The notes: generated by a model not told the origin, from the letters alone. Shown: positions 1 through 8,753, counted from the first letter of the stretch. The stretch: 64,000 bases of DNA from Frigoribacterium sp. PhB116 (GCF_004364285.1 NZ_SOBE01000003.1:1-64000), one strand, 5' to 3'. A program made the numbers and translations.

Positions 1-259
1 CGCTCCGCCGCACCTCCGTGGTGACAAGAGGAAACATTACAGGCACACCAGGCACATCGTCCAAACCCTGCCGCATCCCGGGCGTGTCGCAACGTTGATC
101 CCCGGAAAATCAAGGGTCGAGGCCGCGTTCGGCCGTCTGGGCCCGGCACAGGGCGTCCCAGGCCGTGGTGAGGATCGCGATCGACCGCCCGGATCGACCC
201 GATCGCTCGGCCGCGCCGAGAGACGAGGGGACTGGGACGAGGGGCGAGGGGCGAGGTCG
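1..259. other. Non-coding edge region
   Basis: No convincing gene lies here. Frames on both strands are short or read as arginine/serine-rich shadow peptide. The first 120 bases are less GC-rich than the rest (an AAACATTACAGG patch near 32-43), which could belong to a promoter of a gene beyond the left edge, but no clear -35/-10 pair is visible. The right part is the downstream flank of the YeiH-type gene; I see no clean terminator hairpin in it. Confidence 0.5.
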
Positions 260-1279
260 TCAGCCGAGCGGCAACGCGAGGACGACGAGCAGCGAGACCC
301 CGGCGACGAAGACCCAGGAGCCGAGCCCGACGAGGACGGCGCGACCACCGGTGCGGGCGAGACGCTCGAGCCGGACGCTCGACCCGAGCCCGACGAGTGC
401 CAGGCCGAGCAGGACGGTCTGGACGGTGTCGGCTCCGGTGACTACCGCCTCCGGCAGGTCGACCAGGGTGCGCAGCACGACCGCGGCGAGGAAGCCGACC
501 ACGAACAGGGGCACCAGGGGCGGCCGGGTGCCGGCGTCGCCTCCCCCGCGGCGGACCACCGCAGACGTGATCGCGACCACGGGGGCGAGCATCACCACCC
601 GTGTGAGCTTGACCACCACGGCGATCGCGAGTGCCGAGGCACCGGCGGTCTGGGCGGTCGCGACCACCTGGCCCACGTCGTGGACGCTGGCGCCGGTCCA
701 TGCGCCGAACTGCACCGGCGTCAGTCCGAGCGCCGACCCGAGCGCGGGGAGGACGGCGATCGCCGCGGTGCCGCACAGGGTGACGAGGGCCACGGGGGTA
801 GCGGCGTCCTTGCCGCGGTCGCGGGTCACCGCCGACATCGCGCCGATCGCCGACGCCCCGCAGATCGAGAAGCCGGCCGCGAGCAGGAGGGGCTGGTCGC
901 CGGGGAGTCTCGCCCACCTCCCGAGCTGCCAGGTCACCAGGAACGTCGCGACCAGGATCCCGACGACGCTGAGCACCGTCGCCCAGCCGAGCCCGGCCAC
1001 GTCGACCAGGCTGAGCTTGAGCCCGAGCAGCACGACCCCGATGCGGAGCAGCCGCTTGGCCGAGAGCGTCAGCCCGGGTGCGAGCACCCCGTCGAGCGTC
1101 GGCCGGAACGCGGGGACCTGGCCGAGGACGATGCCGAGGACGACGCAGCCGGTGAGGATCGGGACCGCCGGCAGCACCAGGTGCACGAGCCAGGCGACCC
1201 CGAGCACCGCGGCCGCGAGACCGATCCCGGGGAGGACCCGTCGCCGCGGAGGCGCGGCGGACGGTGCCGGGGTCGTCAC
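260..1279 (-). CDS. YeiH/UPF0324-family membrane protein (putative sulfate exporter family)
   Basis: This is a 339-residue, almost entirely hydrophobic protein with about ten predicted membrane segments. It matches the YeiH (Cons_hypoth698) family in length and in conserved stretches: the AKRLLRIGVVLLGLKLSL segment, the SICGASAIGAM segment and the GASVHDVGQVVA segment with its conserved Asp/His pair. Family members are annotated as putative sulfate exporters on thin experimental evidence, so the substrate is not assigned here. The start is GTG, with the FAH-family stop only 9 bp upstream, so it is the last gene of the leuB-ilvE-FAH operon. Its link to branched-chain amino acid synthesis is not obvious. 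Family call is confident; function is open. Confidence 0.85.
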   Translation of the reverse strand: MTTPAPSAAPPRRRVLPGIGLAAAVLGVAWLVHLVLPAVPILTGCVVLGIVLGQVPAFRPTLDGVLAPGLTLSAKRLLRIGVVLLGLKLSLVDVAGLGWATVLSVVGILVATFLVTWQLGRWARLPGDQPLLLAAGFSICGASAIGAMSAVTRDRGKDAATPVALVTLCGTAAIAVLPALGSALGLTPVQFGAWTGASVHDVGQVVATAQTAGASALAIAVVVKLTRVVMLAPVVAITSAVVRRGGGDAGTRPPLVPLFVVGFLAAVVLRTLVDLPEAVVTGADTVQTVLLGLALVGLGSSVRLERLARTGGRAVLVGLGSWVFVAGVSLLVVLALPLG

Positions 1280-1288
1280 CGACGGCGC

Positions 1289-2059
1289 CTAGACGCGGTT
1301 CTTGGCGGGGTTGATCAGCGAGCCGATGCCCGAGATCGCGACCTCGACGGTCTCGCCCGCGGTGAACGGGCCGATCCCGGCGGGAGTGCCGGTGAGGATC
1401 ACGTCGCCGGGCAGGAGCGTGAACACGTCGGTCACGTACTCGATCAGCTCGGGGATCTTGTGGATCATCTGCATCGTCGACTCGCGCTGCTTGACCTCGC
1501 CGTCGACGCGGGTCTCGATGGTCGCGTCGCTCCAGTCGAACTCGTTCTCGATGTACGGGCCGAGCGGCAGGAACGTGTCGTAGCCCTTCGCCCGCGTCCA
1601 CTGGCCGTCGGCCGACTGGACGTCGCGGGCGGTGACGTCGTTCGCGATCGTGTAGCCGAAGACCACGTCCTGGTAGTCCTCGGCCTTGACGCGCTTGGCG
1701 ATCGAGCCGATCACGATGGCGAGCTCGCCCTCGAAGTCGACCTGACCGATGTCCGGCGGCAGCTGGATCGAGTCGCCGAAGCCGATGACCGTCGTGTTCG
1801 GCTTCAGGAACAGCAGGGGCGCCTCCGGCGGGGTCTGCCCCAGCTCGTCGGCGTGGTCGTGGTAGTTCAGGCCGACGCCCACGACCTTCGAGCGCGGGAT
1901 CACCGGCGCGAGCAGCTTGGCCGAGCGGAGCGAGACGCGCTCGCCCGTGGTCTCGTAGCCGCTGTACATCGGGTCGCCCGCGAGCACGATCAGCTCGCGC
2001 TCGTCGACGATGCCGTAGCGAGGGTCTTCTCCGGGGGTCGCGAACCGTGCGATCTTCAT
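1289..2059 (-). CDS. Fumarylacetoacetate hydrolase (FAH) family protein
   Basis: A 256-residue soluble protein of the FAH fold. Visible family marks are the GVGLNYHDHA motif, the acidic metal-binding stretch FEGELAIVIG, and ANDVTARDVQ followed by W and a K-G-YDTF segment. The family includes fumarylpyruvate hydrolases, 2-hydroxyhepta-2,4-diene-1,7-dioate isomerases and oxaloacetate decarboxylase-like enzymes; the sequence alone does not choose between them. The start chosen is the ATG at 2059, because it overlaps the ilvE stop in an ATGA junction; an upstream in-frame start at 2080 would overlap ilvE by more. It is co-translated with ilvE and precedes the YeiH-type gene by 9 bp. The leuB-ilvE-FAH order suggests a shared promoter rather than a proven shared pathway. 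Confidence 0.85.
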   Translation of the reverse strand: MKIARFATPGEDPRYGIVDERELIVLAGDPMYSGYETTGERVSLRSAKLLAPVIPRSKVVGVGLNYHDHADELGQTPPEAPLLFLKPNTTVIGFGDSIQLPPDIGQVDFEGELAIVIGSIAKRVKAEDYQDVVFGYTIANDVTARDVQSADGQWTRAKGYDTFLPLGPYIENEFDWSDATIETRVDGEVKQRESTMQMIHKIPELIEYVTDVFTLLPGDVILTGTPAGIGPFTAGETVEVAISGIGSLINPAKNRV

Positions 2060-3213
2060 GCGTCGAGCCTCGTCATCCATCCGTGGACGTCGTCGCGACG
2101 CCCGTACTGGATGTCGGTGAGCTCTTCGCGCAGCGACATCGTGAGGGGTCCGCCCTCGGCGGCGGGCGAGCCGACGTGGAAGCCCTCGCCCTTGAGCTCG
2201 GCGATCGGGACGACCACGGCGGCGGTGCCGCAGGCGAAGACCTCGACGATGTCGCCGTTCTCGACCCCGTCACGCCACTCGTCGAGCGACACCCGGCGGC
2301 GCTCGACGCGGTGGCCGCGCGCCTCGGCGAGCTCGAGGATCGAGTCGCGGGTGATGCCCTCGAGGATCGAGTCGCTGTCGGGGGTGACCAGGGTGCCGTC
2401 CGCGTAGACGAGCACGACGTTCATGCCGCCGAGCTCTTCGATGTAGGTGCTCTCGGACGAGTCGAGGAACAGCACCTGCTGGCAGCCGTTCTCGTAGGCC
2501 TCCTGCTGCGGCAGCAGCGACGAGGCGTAGTTGCCGCCCGTCTTGGCGGCCCCCGTGCCGCCCTTGCCCGCGCGGGCGTAGTTCGTGGTGAGCCAGATCG
2601 AGACCGGGGCCACGCCTCCGGTGAAGTAGGCGCCGGCCGGGCTAGCGATGACGTGGTAGTCGACCTGCTGGGCCGCCCGCACGCCGAGGAAGCTCTCGCT
2701 CGCGATCATGAACGGCCGCAGGTAGAGGCTCGTCTCGGGCGCGCTCGGCACCCACGAGCTGTCGACCTGCACCAGCTGCTTGACGCTCTCGACGAAGTCG
2801 TCGGTCGAGAGCTCGGGCAGCGCGAGACGCCGGGCCGAACGCTGGAGGCGCCTGCCGTTGGCGTCGGGGCGGAAGGACCAGATCGATCCGTCCGCGTGGC
2901 GGTAGGCCTTCATGCCCTCGAAGATCTCTTGTGCGTAGTGCAGCACCGACGCCGCCGGGTCGAGCTGGAGCGGCCCGTACGGGTGCACGCGGGCGGCGTG
3001 CCAGCCCTCGTCGAGGGTCCAGCGGATCGAGACCATGTGGTCGGTGAAGTGCTTGCCGAAGCCCGGGTCGCTGAGGATCACCTCGCGCTCGGCGCTGTCG
3101 CGGACCGACTCGGACGGGGTCAGCTCGAAGCTGAGGCCGAACTCGGCGGTCGTCGCGGTGTCGTCGACGGTCGTGGTGGTGTCGGCCGTCGTGGTGTCGT
3201 CGGTCTGGCTCAT
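2056..3213 (-). CDS. ilvE: Branched-chain amino acid aminotransferase
   Basis: A 385-residue class IV PLP aminotransferase that makes leucine, isoleucine and valine from their 2-oxo acids with glutamate as amino donor. It carries the group II BCAT marks: [11 protein letters not shown] near the N-terminus, FEGMKAYR, the Schiff-base lysine in [11 protein letters not shown], the EELGGMNV segment and the C-terminal [10 protein letters not shown] motif. The first 25 residues are Thr/Asp-rich and look like a disordered extension of the usual 360-370 residue enzyme. The start ATG overlaps the leuB stop (ATGA at 3210-3213), and its own stop overlaps the FAH-family start. The leuB-ilvE pairing places the last two steps of leucine synthesis together. 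Confidence 0.97.
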   Translation of the reverse strand: MSQTDDTTTADTTTTVDDTATTAEFGLSFELTPSESVRDSAEREVILSDPGFGKHFTDHMVSIRWTLDEGWHAARVHPYGPLQLDPAASVLHYAQEIFEGMKAYRHADGSIWSFRPDANGRRLQRSARRLALPELSTDDFVESVKQLVQVDSSWVPSAPETSLYLRPFMIASESFLGVRAAQQVDYHVIASPAGAYFTGGVAPVSIWLTTNYARAGKGGTGAAKTGGNYASSLLPQQEAYENGCQQVLFLDSSESTYIEELGGMNVVLVYADGTLVTPDSDSILEGITRDSILELAEARGHRVERRRVSLDEWRDGVENGDIVEVFACGTAAVVVPIAELKGEGFHVGSPAAEGGPLTMSLREELTDIQYGRRDDVHGWMTRLDA

Positions 3214-4292
3214 GATGCGGCCTCCTGGCTGGTGAGGGCGGCGACGCGGTCGGCGATCGCCGTGCCGATCTCGGACGTGCTGCGGCGGGTGCCCGCGGAC
3301 TGCTGACGGGCGGCGATGTCGGCCTCGACGGCCTCGCGGACCCGCGCCGCCGCCTCCTCCAGGCCCAGGTGGTCGAGCAGGAGCGCGACGGACAGGACCG
3401 CGGCGGTCGGGTCGGCCCGCTGCTGGCCGGCGATGTCGGGCGCCGAGCCGTGCACGGGCTCGAACATGCTCGGGAACGCCCCGCTCGGGTTGAGGTTGCC
3501 CGAGGCCGCGAGCCCGATGCCGCCGCTGATCGCGCCGGCGAGGTCGGTGAGGATGTCGCCGAACAGGTTGTCCGTGACGATCACGTCGAAGCGTGCCGGG
3601 TCGACGACCAGGTGGATGGTCGCCGCGTCGACGTGCTGGTAGTCGACCTCGACGTCGGGGTACTCGGCCGCGACCGCGTCGACGAGGCGCTGCCAGAGAC
3701 CGCCCGCGAAGACGAGCACGTTGGTCTTGTGCACGAGGGTCAGGCGGCCACGACGGCTGCGCGCCTTCTCGAAGGCGAAGCGGACGACGCGCTCGACGCC
3801 GTGCGCGGTGTTGACGCTCACCTCGTTGGCGATCTCGTGCGGCGTGCCGGCACGGAGCACGCCGCCGTTGCCCACGTACGGCCCCTCGGTGCCCTCGCGG
3901 ACGACCACGAAGTCGACCTCGCCCGGGTCCGACAGCGGCGACGGGACACCTGGGTACACGGTCGTCGGGCGCACGTTGACGTAGTGGTCGAACGCGAACC
4001 GCAGCTTCAGCAGCAGGCCGCGCTCGATGATGCCGCCCTTGAGGCGGGGGTCGCGCGGGTCGCCGCCGACCGCGCCGAGCAGGATCGCGTCGTGCGAGGC
4101 CAGCGCCGCGAGGTCGTCGTCGGTGAGGATGTCGCCCGTCTCGAGGTAGCGCGCCGCGCCGAGCGAGAACGTCGTCACGTCGAAGGAGGCGTCGGAGCCT
4201 GCCGCGACCTCGAGCACCTTGAGCGCCTCGGCGACGACCTCGGGGCCGATGCCGTCGCCGGGGACGGCGGCGAGGCGGACGGTGCGCGACAT
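3210..4292 (-). CDS. leuB: 3-isopropylmalate dehydrogenase
   Basis: A 360-residue cytoplasmic beta-decarboxylating dehydrogenase that oxidises 3-isopropylmalate to 2-oxoisocaproate precursor with NAD in leucine synthesis. The sequence shows the N-terminal [10 protein letters not shown] motif, the arginine-rich substrate segment ([14 protein letters not shown]), the catalytic HKTNVL lysine, and the metal-binding [14 protein letters not shown] aspartates followed by the [14 protein letters not shown] nucleotide loop. Length matches the family. An AGGAG ribosome-binding site lies just upstream of the ATG. It heads the leuB-ilvE-FAH-YeiH operon; the 120-bp gap to the MFS gene should hold the promoter, where a TACAGT -10-like hexamer is visible on the minus strand near 4328-4333, without a clear -35. 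Confidence 0.97.
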   Translation of the reverse strand: MSRTVRLAAVPGDGIGPEVVAEALKVLEVAAGSDASFDVTTFSLGAARYLETGDILTDDDLAALASHDAILLGAVGGDPRDPRLKGGIIERGLLLKLRFAFDHYVNVRPTTVYPGVPSPLSDPGEVDFVVVREGTEGPYVGNGGVLRAGTPHEIANEVSVNTAHGVERVVRFAFEKARSRRGRLTLVHKTNVLVFAGGLWQRLVDAVAAEYPDVEVDYQHVDAATIHLVVDPARFDVIVTDNLFGDILTDLAGAISGGIGLAASGNLNPSGAFPSMFEPVHGSAPDIAGQQRADPTAAVLSVALLLDHLGLEEAAARVREAVEADIAARQQSAGTRRSTSEIGTAIADRVAALTSQEAAS

Positions 4293-4412
4293 GGGACTCC
4301 TGGGGTCGGCGAAGCGGGTGACCCTTCACTGTACCTGCGCGGGGAGGGGCGCCGCGCCGCCGGCAGGGGGTCGCGGGCGGTCGCCAGGGACGCGCGTCGC
4401 GCCTCCTGCGGG

Positions 4413-5978
4413 TCAGTCGTGCGCGGAGGCCCGGCGGAGGGCCACGAGGGCGACCACGACGGCGAGCACCATCACGCCGGCCCCGACCGCCGCGGTCGCG
4501 ACGAGCCCGGTGTCGAAGGCGTGCGTCGCGGCGTCGAGGAGCGCCGTGGCGAGCGAGGGCTCGAGGGGCTCGGCCGCGGCCACGGCGCCGCCGAGGGTCT
4601 CGCGGGCGGCCGCCGCGGCGTCGGCGGGCACCGTGCCGGGCACCACGAGCGCACCGCGGTAGATCGCCGTGAGCATGCTGCCGAGCACGGCCGTGCCCAG
4701 CACCGCCCCGACCTCGTAGGCGGTCTCGGAGACCGCGGAGGCGGCTCCTGCGCGGTCGGCCGGGACCGCGGCGATGATCAGGTCGTTCGAGATCGTCTCG
4801 GCCGCTCCCACCCCGAGGCCGACCAGGGCGAAGCTGACGACGAAGACCCACACCGGGGCGTCGGCGCCGGACAGCCACACGGCTCCGTAGGCGACGGCCG
4901 CGGCGCCCAGGCCGACCGCGACGATGCTGCGCGGCGCGACCCGGCGGACGAGCGGCACGACCGCCAGCCCGGACAGCACCATGACGACGAGGCCGGGCAA
5001 CAGGGTGAGCGCCGCGTGCAGCGGGCGGAGGCCCACGACGAGCTGCAGGTGCTGCGTCGTGAAGAAGAGGAAGCCCACCAGGGAGGTGATGGCCAGCAGG
5101 TTCACGACGATCGAGCCCGCGAACACCGGGTTCGTGAACAGACGCACGTCGAGCAGCGGACGCGGACGCCGCAGCTGTCGACGGACGAACAGCCAGCCCG
5201 CCGTGACGCCGACGACCGCGAGCACTAGCACGTCGAGGCCCGGGCCGTGCGTCGCGAGCTGCTTGATCGCGGCGACGACCGGCGCCATCGCGAGCAGGGA
5301 GAGCAGGACGGAGACCAGGTCGAACGGACCGGGCGCCGGGTCACGGCTCTCGACGACGAGGATCGGCGCCGCGACGAGGAGGGGCAGCAGCACCGGCACG
5401 GCGATGAGGAAGATCGAGCCCCAGGCGAAGTGCTCGAGCAGGACTCCCCCGACGATCGGGCCGAGCGCGGAGCCGGCCGCGAAGCCGCTCGCCCAGATCG
5501 CGATGGCCAGGCGGCGCTGGTCACGGTCGGTGAAGGTGCTGCGGAGCAGCGAAAGCGTCGCCGGCATGATCATCGCGCCGAAGAAGCCGAGCACGGCGCG
5601 GGCGGCGATCAGCGCCTCGGCGGTGGGGGCGAAGGCGGCGACGACCGAGACCGCGGCGAACCCGCTGGCCCCGATCAGGAGGAGGCGCCTGCGTCCGAAG
5701 CGGTCGCCGAGCGAGCCCATCGCGACGAGCAGGCCGGCGAGGACGAGGGAGTAGACGTCGACGATCCAGAGCTGCGCGGCCGCCGAGGGCTGCAGCGCGG
5801 TCGAGATCTCGGGGAGCGCGAAGCTGAGCACCGTGTTGTCGACGGAGACGAGGAGGACCGGGAGCATCAGGACGACGAGCGCGGCCCACTGGCGGGCGCC
5901 GGCCCGGGCGGGCACGGGGGCGCGGGTCGTAGCAGGGGTCGTCGGGGCGGGGGTGCGGCGGTCGTCGCGGGCGCTCAT
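4413..5978 (-). CDS. MFS drug exporter, DHA2 (14-helix, QacA-like) type
   Basis: A 521-residue major facilitator of the DHA2 drug:proton antiporter family, expected in the cytoplasmic membrane. The first helix carries the DNTVLSFALPEI segment typical of 14-helix exporters, loop 2-3 carries GSLGDRFGRRRLLL (motif A), and the C-terminal half has a PADRAGAASAVSETAYEVGAVLGTA stretch typical of helix 11-13. The ATG at 5978 is chosen because an upstream extension to 6149 runs through the operator region and into arginine-rich shadow sequence. The gene is divergent from a tetR gene with two tandem operators between them, so it is very likely repressed by that TetR and induced by a substrate of the pump. 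Substrate cannot be read from sequence. Confidence 0.92.
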   Translation of the reverse strand: MSARDDRRTPAPTTPATTRAPVPARAGARQWAALVVLMLPVLLVSVDNTVLSFALPEISTALQPSAAAQLWIVDVYSLVLAGLLVAMGSLGDRFGRRRLLLIGASGFAAVSVVAAFAPTAEALIAARAVLGFFGAMIMPATLSLLRSTFTDRDQRRLAIAIWASGFAAGSALGPIVGGVLLEHFAWGSIFLIAVPVLLPLLVAAPILVVESRDPAPGPFDLVSVLLSLLAMAPVVAAIKQLATHGPGLDVLVLAVVGVTAGWLFVRRQLRRPRPLLDVRLFTNPVFAGSIVVNLLAITSLVGFLFFTTQHLQLVVGLRPLHAALTLLPGLVVMVLSGLAVVPLVRRVAPRSIVAVGLGAAAVAYGAVWLSGADAPVWVFVVSFALVGLGVGAAETISNDLIIAAVPADRAGAASAVSETAYEVGAVLGTAVLGSMLTAIYRGALVVPGTVPADAAAAARETLGGAVAAAEPLEPSLATALLDAATHAFDTGLVATAAVGAGVMVLAVVVALVALRRASAHD

Positions 5979-6015
5979 GGGGCTCTCGATGGTCGTGGTG
6001 GGCGTTCGGGGCGGG

Positions 6016-6059
6016 CTGTACCGTCCGGACGGTACAGCTTGACCGTCCAGACGGTACAG
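6016..6059. promoter_or_regulatory. Two abutting 22-bp TetR operators
   Basis: Positions 6016-6037 form a perfect 22-bp palindrome with half-site CTGTACCGTCC. Positions 6038-6059 repeat it end to end with 19 of 22 bases identical (changes at positions 3, 4 and 12). The pair lies between the divergent MFS (start 5978) and tetR (start 6067) genes, so a repressor dimer on each would cover both promoters. That the adjacent TetR binds here is inferred from position and symmetry. Confidence 0.88.
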
Positions 6060-6066
6060 TAACAGG

Positions 6067-6651
6067 ATGAGCCCGCGTCCGTCAGCCCGAGAGAAGATGC
6101 TCGACTCCTTCGAGCACCTCGTCGTCGAGACCGGCGAACGGAGCGCCACCTTCGACGCGGTGGCCGCAGCCGCCGACGTGTCGAAGGGCGGGCTGCTCTA
6201 CCACTTCCCCACGCGCGAAGCGCTGGTCGACGGGCTCGTCACCCGCCTCGAGGCGCTGCTCGACGACGACGTCGCCCGCATGACCTCGGCTGCCGACGGC
6301 GTCGTCGACTACTTCATCCGCACCTCCTCGCGGTCGGCCATCCCCGAGGACGACCCGCTCGACCGGTGCATCACCGCCGTCGCCGGCCTCGGCGCGAGCG
6401 GACGCTGGCCGCAGGCCGTCTCCGCGCTGACGGCCATGCAGGACCGCTGGTACCGGGTCGTGCTCGACGAGGTCGGCGACCCCGCCGTCGCCAGCCTCGT
6501 GTGCCTCGTCTCGGACGGGCTCTACTTCACGCCCGCGCAGTTCGAGGAGGCGTCGGTCGCGTCGGGCGCACCGGGTGCCTCGGACGCGTCACGTCGCGGG
6601 CGAGCGTCGGTCGACGAGGTCGTCGCGCTGCTGCGCAGCCTCGCGCGCTGA
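6067..6651 (+). CDS. TetR-family repressor of the divergent MFS exporter
   Basis: A 194-residue TetR-type regulator. Residues about 5-60 hold the DNA-binding domain (REKMLDSFEHLVVETG, then ATFDAVAAAADVSKGGLLYHFPTREAL, the classic helix-turn-helix with the YHFP motif). The remainder is an all-helical ligand and dimer domain of the TetR_C_37-like type. The second operator ends 7 bp before the ATG and no good ribosome-binding site fits between them, so the message is probably leaderless and the gene autorepressed. It converges on the lactonase gene, leaving only 34 bp between stops. Regulation of the MFS gene is inferred from the divergent layout, a standard arrangement for TetR/exporter pairs. 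Confidence 0.92.
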   Translation: MSPRPSAREKMLDSFEHLVVETGERSATFDAVAAAADVSKGGLLYHFPTREALVDGLVTRLEALLDDDVARMTSAADGVVDYFIRTSSRSAIPEDDPLDRCITAVAGLGASGRWPQAVSALTAMQDRWYRVVLDEVGDPAVASLVCLVSDGLYFTPAQFEEASVASGAPGASDASRRGRASVDEVVALLRSLAR

Positions 6652-6685
6652 CCGGAGCTCTCGCGGGTCGGGCGGGTCAGGCGAG

Positions 6686-7780
6686 TCAGGCGAGGAGGAT
6701 GCAGGCGGGGCTGCCGAGGGTGAAGACGTCGAGGGGCTCGCCGGGGACGCCCGTCTCGGGGTCGAGCGGCAGCACGGCGACCGTGTCCGAGCCCTGGTTC
6801 GCCACGTACATCACGCCGGGCGTGATCGCGAAGTGCCGCGGCCAGGTGCCGCCGCAGGGAGCCTCGCCGACGAGCTCGAGGCGGCCGTCGTCGCCGGGGG
6901 CGAGGACACTGATGCTGTCGCGACCGCGGGTGGCCACGTAGACGCGGCCGCCGTCCACGTCGAGGTGCGAGGGGAAGACCCCGGACGCCGAGGACGAGCC
7001 CTCGAAGACCTCGACCGAGTGGTCGACGACCAGCTTCTCGCCGACGCGCCGGAGCACGTGCAGGCGGGCGTCGAGCTCGCCGGCGACGACGAGGCGGTCA
7101 CCCAGCCACGCGACGTGGCGCGGGCCGGCCCCGGCGGGCAGCAGGTGCACGCCGACGATCTCGGGCACGAGGGCGACAGGGTCGACGGCGACCTCGACCA
7201 GGCGGTCGGTCCCGAGGTCGCTGACCAGCAGCGTGCCCCACGGGGTGGTCGAGGCCTGGTGGGCGTGCGGGCGCTCCTGGCGCTCCTGCACCGGGCCGTG
7301 CCCGACGGGCAGCGCGACGGTGTGCGCGACCCGGCCCGTGAGCGACGGGTCGCTCGAGAGGACGGACATCGTCCCCCCGACGTAGTTCGTGACGACCAGC
7401 GCACCGGACGCGGGGTCGAACAGCACGTGGCAGGGCGCGGCCCCGCCCGAGGCGGCGCTCGACGCGGCCACGAGGCGACCGGCGGAGACGGTGTACGACA
7501 GGACCCGCCCCTCCGTCGTCTCGGACACGGCGTGCAGAGCGCCCTCGGTCGCGACCAGGAAGGAGGGGTCGTCGGCCTCCACGGTCTGCACCGACTGCCA
7601 CGGCTGACCCGGCGCGGTGCGCTCGAGCACCGTGATGCCCACGCCGGAGCCGCCGCTCGAGGCGGTGTACGAGCCGACGTAGAGGCGCTGGGGCGAGCCC
7701 GCCTCGACGGCGGGGAACTCGGCCGCGGGCGCGGGGTCGTGCCCGGCTGACCCGTCGTGCCCGGCTGCCGCGTCGGTCAC
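6686..7780 (-). CDS. Lactonase-family seven-bladed beta-propeller protein (6-phosphogluconolactonase-like)
   Basis: A 364-residue protein of the Lactonase family (PF10282, YbhE/Pgl type). Repeated blade strands are visible (RLYVGSYTA, GALVVTNYVGGTMSVL, GTLLVSDLGTDRLVEV, GRVYVATRGRDSISVL, GVMYVANQGSDTVAVL), with the conserved family stretches GAGPRH and GGTWPRHF that carry the catalytic-site arginine/histidine. It lacks a signal peptide, so it should be cytoplasmic. The known activity of the best-studied member is hydrolysis of 6-phosphogluconolactone; related propellers act on other lactones, so this is a family-level call. The GTG start overlaps the chorismate mutase stop (GTGA at 7777-7780), so the two are co-translated although their pathways are unrelated. 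Confidence 0.87.
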   Translation of the reverse strand: MTDAAAGHDGSAGHDPAPAAEFPAVEAGSPQRLYVGSYTASSGGSGVGITVLERTAPGQPWQSVQTVEADDPSFLVATEGALHAVSETTEGRVLSYTVSAGRLVAASSAASGGAAPCHVLFDPASGALVVTNYVGGTMSVLSSDPSLTGRVAHTVALPVGHGPVQERQERPHAHQASTTPWGTLLVSDLGTDRLVEVAVDPVALVPEIVGVHLLPAGAGPRHVAWLGDRLVVAGELDARLHVLRRVGEKLVVDHSVEVFEGSSSASGVFPSHLDVDGGRVYVATRGRDSISVLAPGDDGRLELVGEAPCGGTWPRHFAITPGVMYVANQGSDTVAVLPLDPETGVPGEPLDVFTLGSPACILLA

Positions 7781-8142
7781 GCCGGGCCCTCGGACGAGGA
7801 CCCGGCGGCATCGTTCGCGATGCGCTGGTGGTGCTGGATGACCTCGCCGACGATGAACCCCAGGAACTTCTCGGCGAAGGCCGGGTCGAGGTGCGACTCT
7901 TCGGCGAGCTGGCGGAGGCGCTGGATCTGCACGCGCTCGCGCTCGGGATCGCTCGCCGGCATGCCCGCCGCTGCCTTGAGGTGCCCCACCGACTGCGTGA
8001 ACTTGAAGCGCTCGGCGAGCAGGTGCACGAGCGCCGCGTCGATGTTGTCGATGCTCTGACGGATGCTCGAGAGCTCGTCGATCGCCTCGCGGTCGTCGGT
8101 CGTGAGGGGGCTGTCCGCGCCGAGGGGACTGTCGAGTGCCAT
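7777..8142 (-). CDS. Chorismate mutase, AroQ class
   Basis: A 121-residue all-helical chorismate mutase, which converts chorismate to prephenate at the branch to phenylalanine and tyrosine. The AroQ pattern is clear: IRQSIDNIDAALVHLLAERF with the active-site Arg, then the K of GHLKAA, DPERERVQIQRL, and the C-terminal FLGFIVGEVIQHHQRI helix. There is no signal peptide, so it is the cytoplasmic form, and it matches the short actinobacterial enzymes in length. The first 25 residues are a flexible Asp/Ser-rich tail. The gene sits downstream of ohr, separated from it by a large palindrome at 8224-8259, and overlaps the lactonase start. Confidence 0.93.
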   Translation of the reverse strand: MALDSPLGADSPLTTDDREAIDELSSIRQSIDNIDAALVHLLAERFKFTQSVGHLKAAAGMPASDPERERVQIQRLRQLAEESHLDPAFAEKFLGFIVGEVIQHHQRIANDAAGSSSEGPA

Positions 8143-8223
8143 GTCCCGACCCTATCGGGGCGCCGCGACGGCAGGCCGGGACGATCGACGACGTTCCGTG
8201 TCGCAGGGCGGAGCGAGCAGACG

Positions 8224-8259
8224 AGGAGGCGCGTCCCGCGATCGCGGGACGCGCCTCCT
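8224..8259. terminator. Perfect 36-bp palindrome, probable terminator of ohr
   Basis: Bases 8224-8259 are a perfect palindrome (half-site AGGAGGCGCGTCCCGCGA). It lies 50 bp beyond the ohr stop and upstream of the chorismate mutase gene, on the path of minus-strand transcription. It would fold into a very stable hairpin with almost no loop. No U-run follows on the minus strand, which is common in high-GC actinobacteria, so terminator function is inferred. Confidence 0.6.
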
Positions 8260-8261
8260 TC

Positions 8262-8308
8262 GCTGCTGCTGCGCTGTCGTGCTGCTGCGCTGCTGTGCTG
8301 CTGCTGCG
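8262..8308. repeat. CTG-rich low-complexity tract
   Basis: About 47 bp of irregular GCTGCTGC units separate the palindrome from the ohr stop codon. It is outside any gene on the minus strand and looks like slippage-prone simple sequence. Confidence 0.6.
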
Positions 8309-8734
8309 TCAGTCGACGAGGGTCAGCGTGACCTCGACGTTGCCGCGCGTGGCGTTCGAGTACGGGCACACGTGGTGCGCGGCGTCGGCGAGCTCCTGGC
8401 GGCGGTCGGCCGGCACGTTCGGCGTGTAGATGTCGAGCTCGACGGCGAGGCCGAAGCCGCCGTCGCCGTTGCCGCCGATGCCGACGCTCGCGCTGACCGA
8501 GCTGTCGCTCGTGTCGACGTCGAGCTTCTTGGCGATGCTGTGCATCGCGCTGAGGAAGCAGGCCGCGTAGCCCGCGGCGAAGAGCTGCTCGGGGTTGGTG
8601 CCCTCGCCGGAGCCGCCGAGCTCCTTGGGCGGACGGGTGTCGAAGTCGAGGCGGTCGTCCTCGCTGCGGACGTGGCCGTCACGGCCCCCGCCGGTGGCGT
8701 GGGCGATGGCGGTGTAAGCGATCTCCAAAGTCAT
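8309..8734 (-). CDS. ohr: Organic hydroperoxide resistance protein Ohr (OsmC superfamily)
   Basis: A 141-residue thiol peroxidase that reduces organic hydroperoxides. Both redox cysteines are present: Cys59 in AAGYAACFLSA and Cys123 in HHVCPYSNATRGN, the latter being the signature that separates Ohr from OsmC. The conserved Arg in the SEDDRLDFDTRPP stretch and the GTNPEQLFAAGYA motif are also seen. The ATG at 8734 gives the usual Ohr length; an upstream extension adds an unrelated N-terminus. No ohrR-type MarR gene lies next to it, so its control is not local or not by the usual repressor. The GNAT gene ends 19 bp upstream in the same direction. Confidence 0.95.
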   Translation of the reverse strand: MTLEIAYTAIAHATGGGRDGHVRSEDDRLDFDTRPPKELGGSGEGTNPEQLFAAGYAACFLSAMHSIAKKLDVDTSDSSVSASVGIGGNGDGGFGLAVELDIYTPNVPADRRQELADAAHHVCPYSNATRGNVEVTLTLVD

Positions 8735-8753
8735 GAGAGCAACAGTCGACCCC

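Noticed and set aside
37-348. 103-codon minus-strand frame at the left edge
   Set aside because: Ser/Arg/Pro-rich product overlapping the end of the YeiH-type gene in another frame, without family features.
95-2407. Long plus-strand frame over the YeiH, FAH and ilvE genes
   Set aside because: The product is low-complexity and Arg/Asp/Gln-rich, while the minus strand encodes three clear families with translational overlaps.
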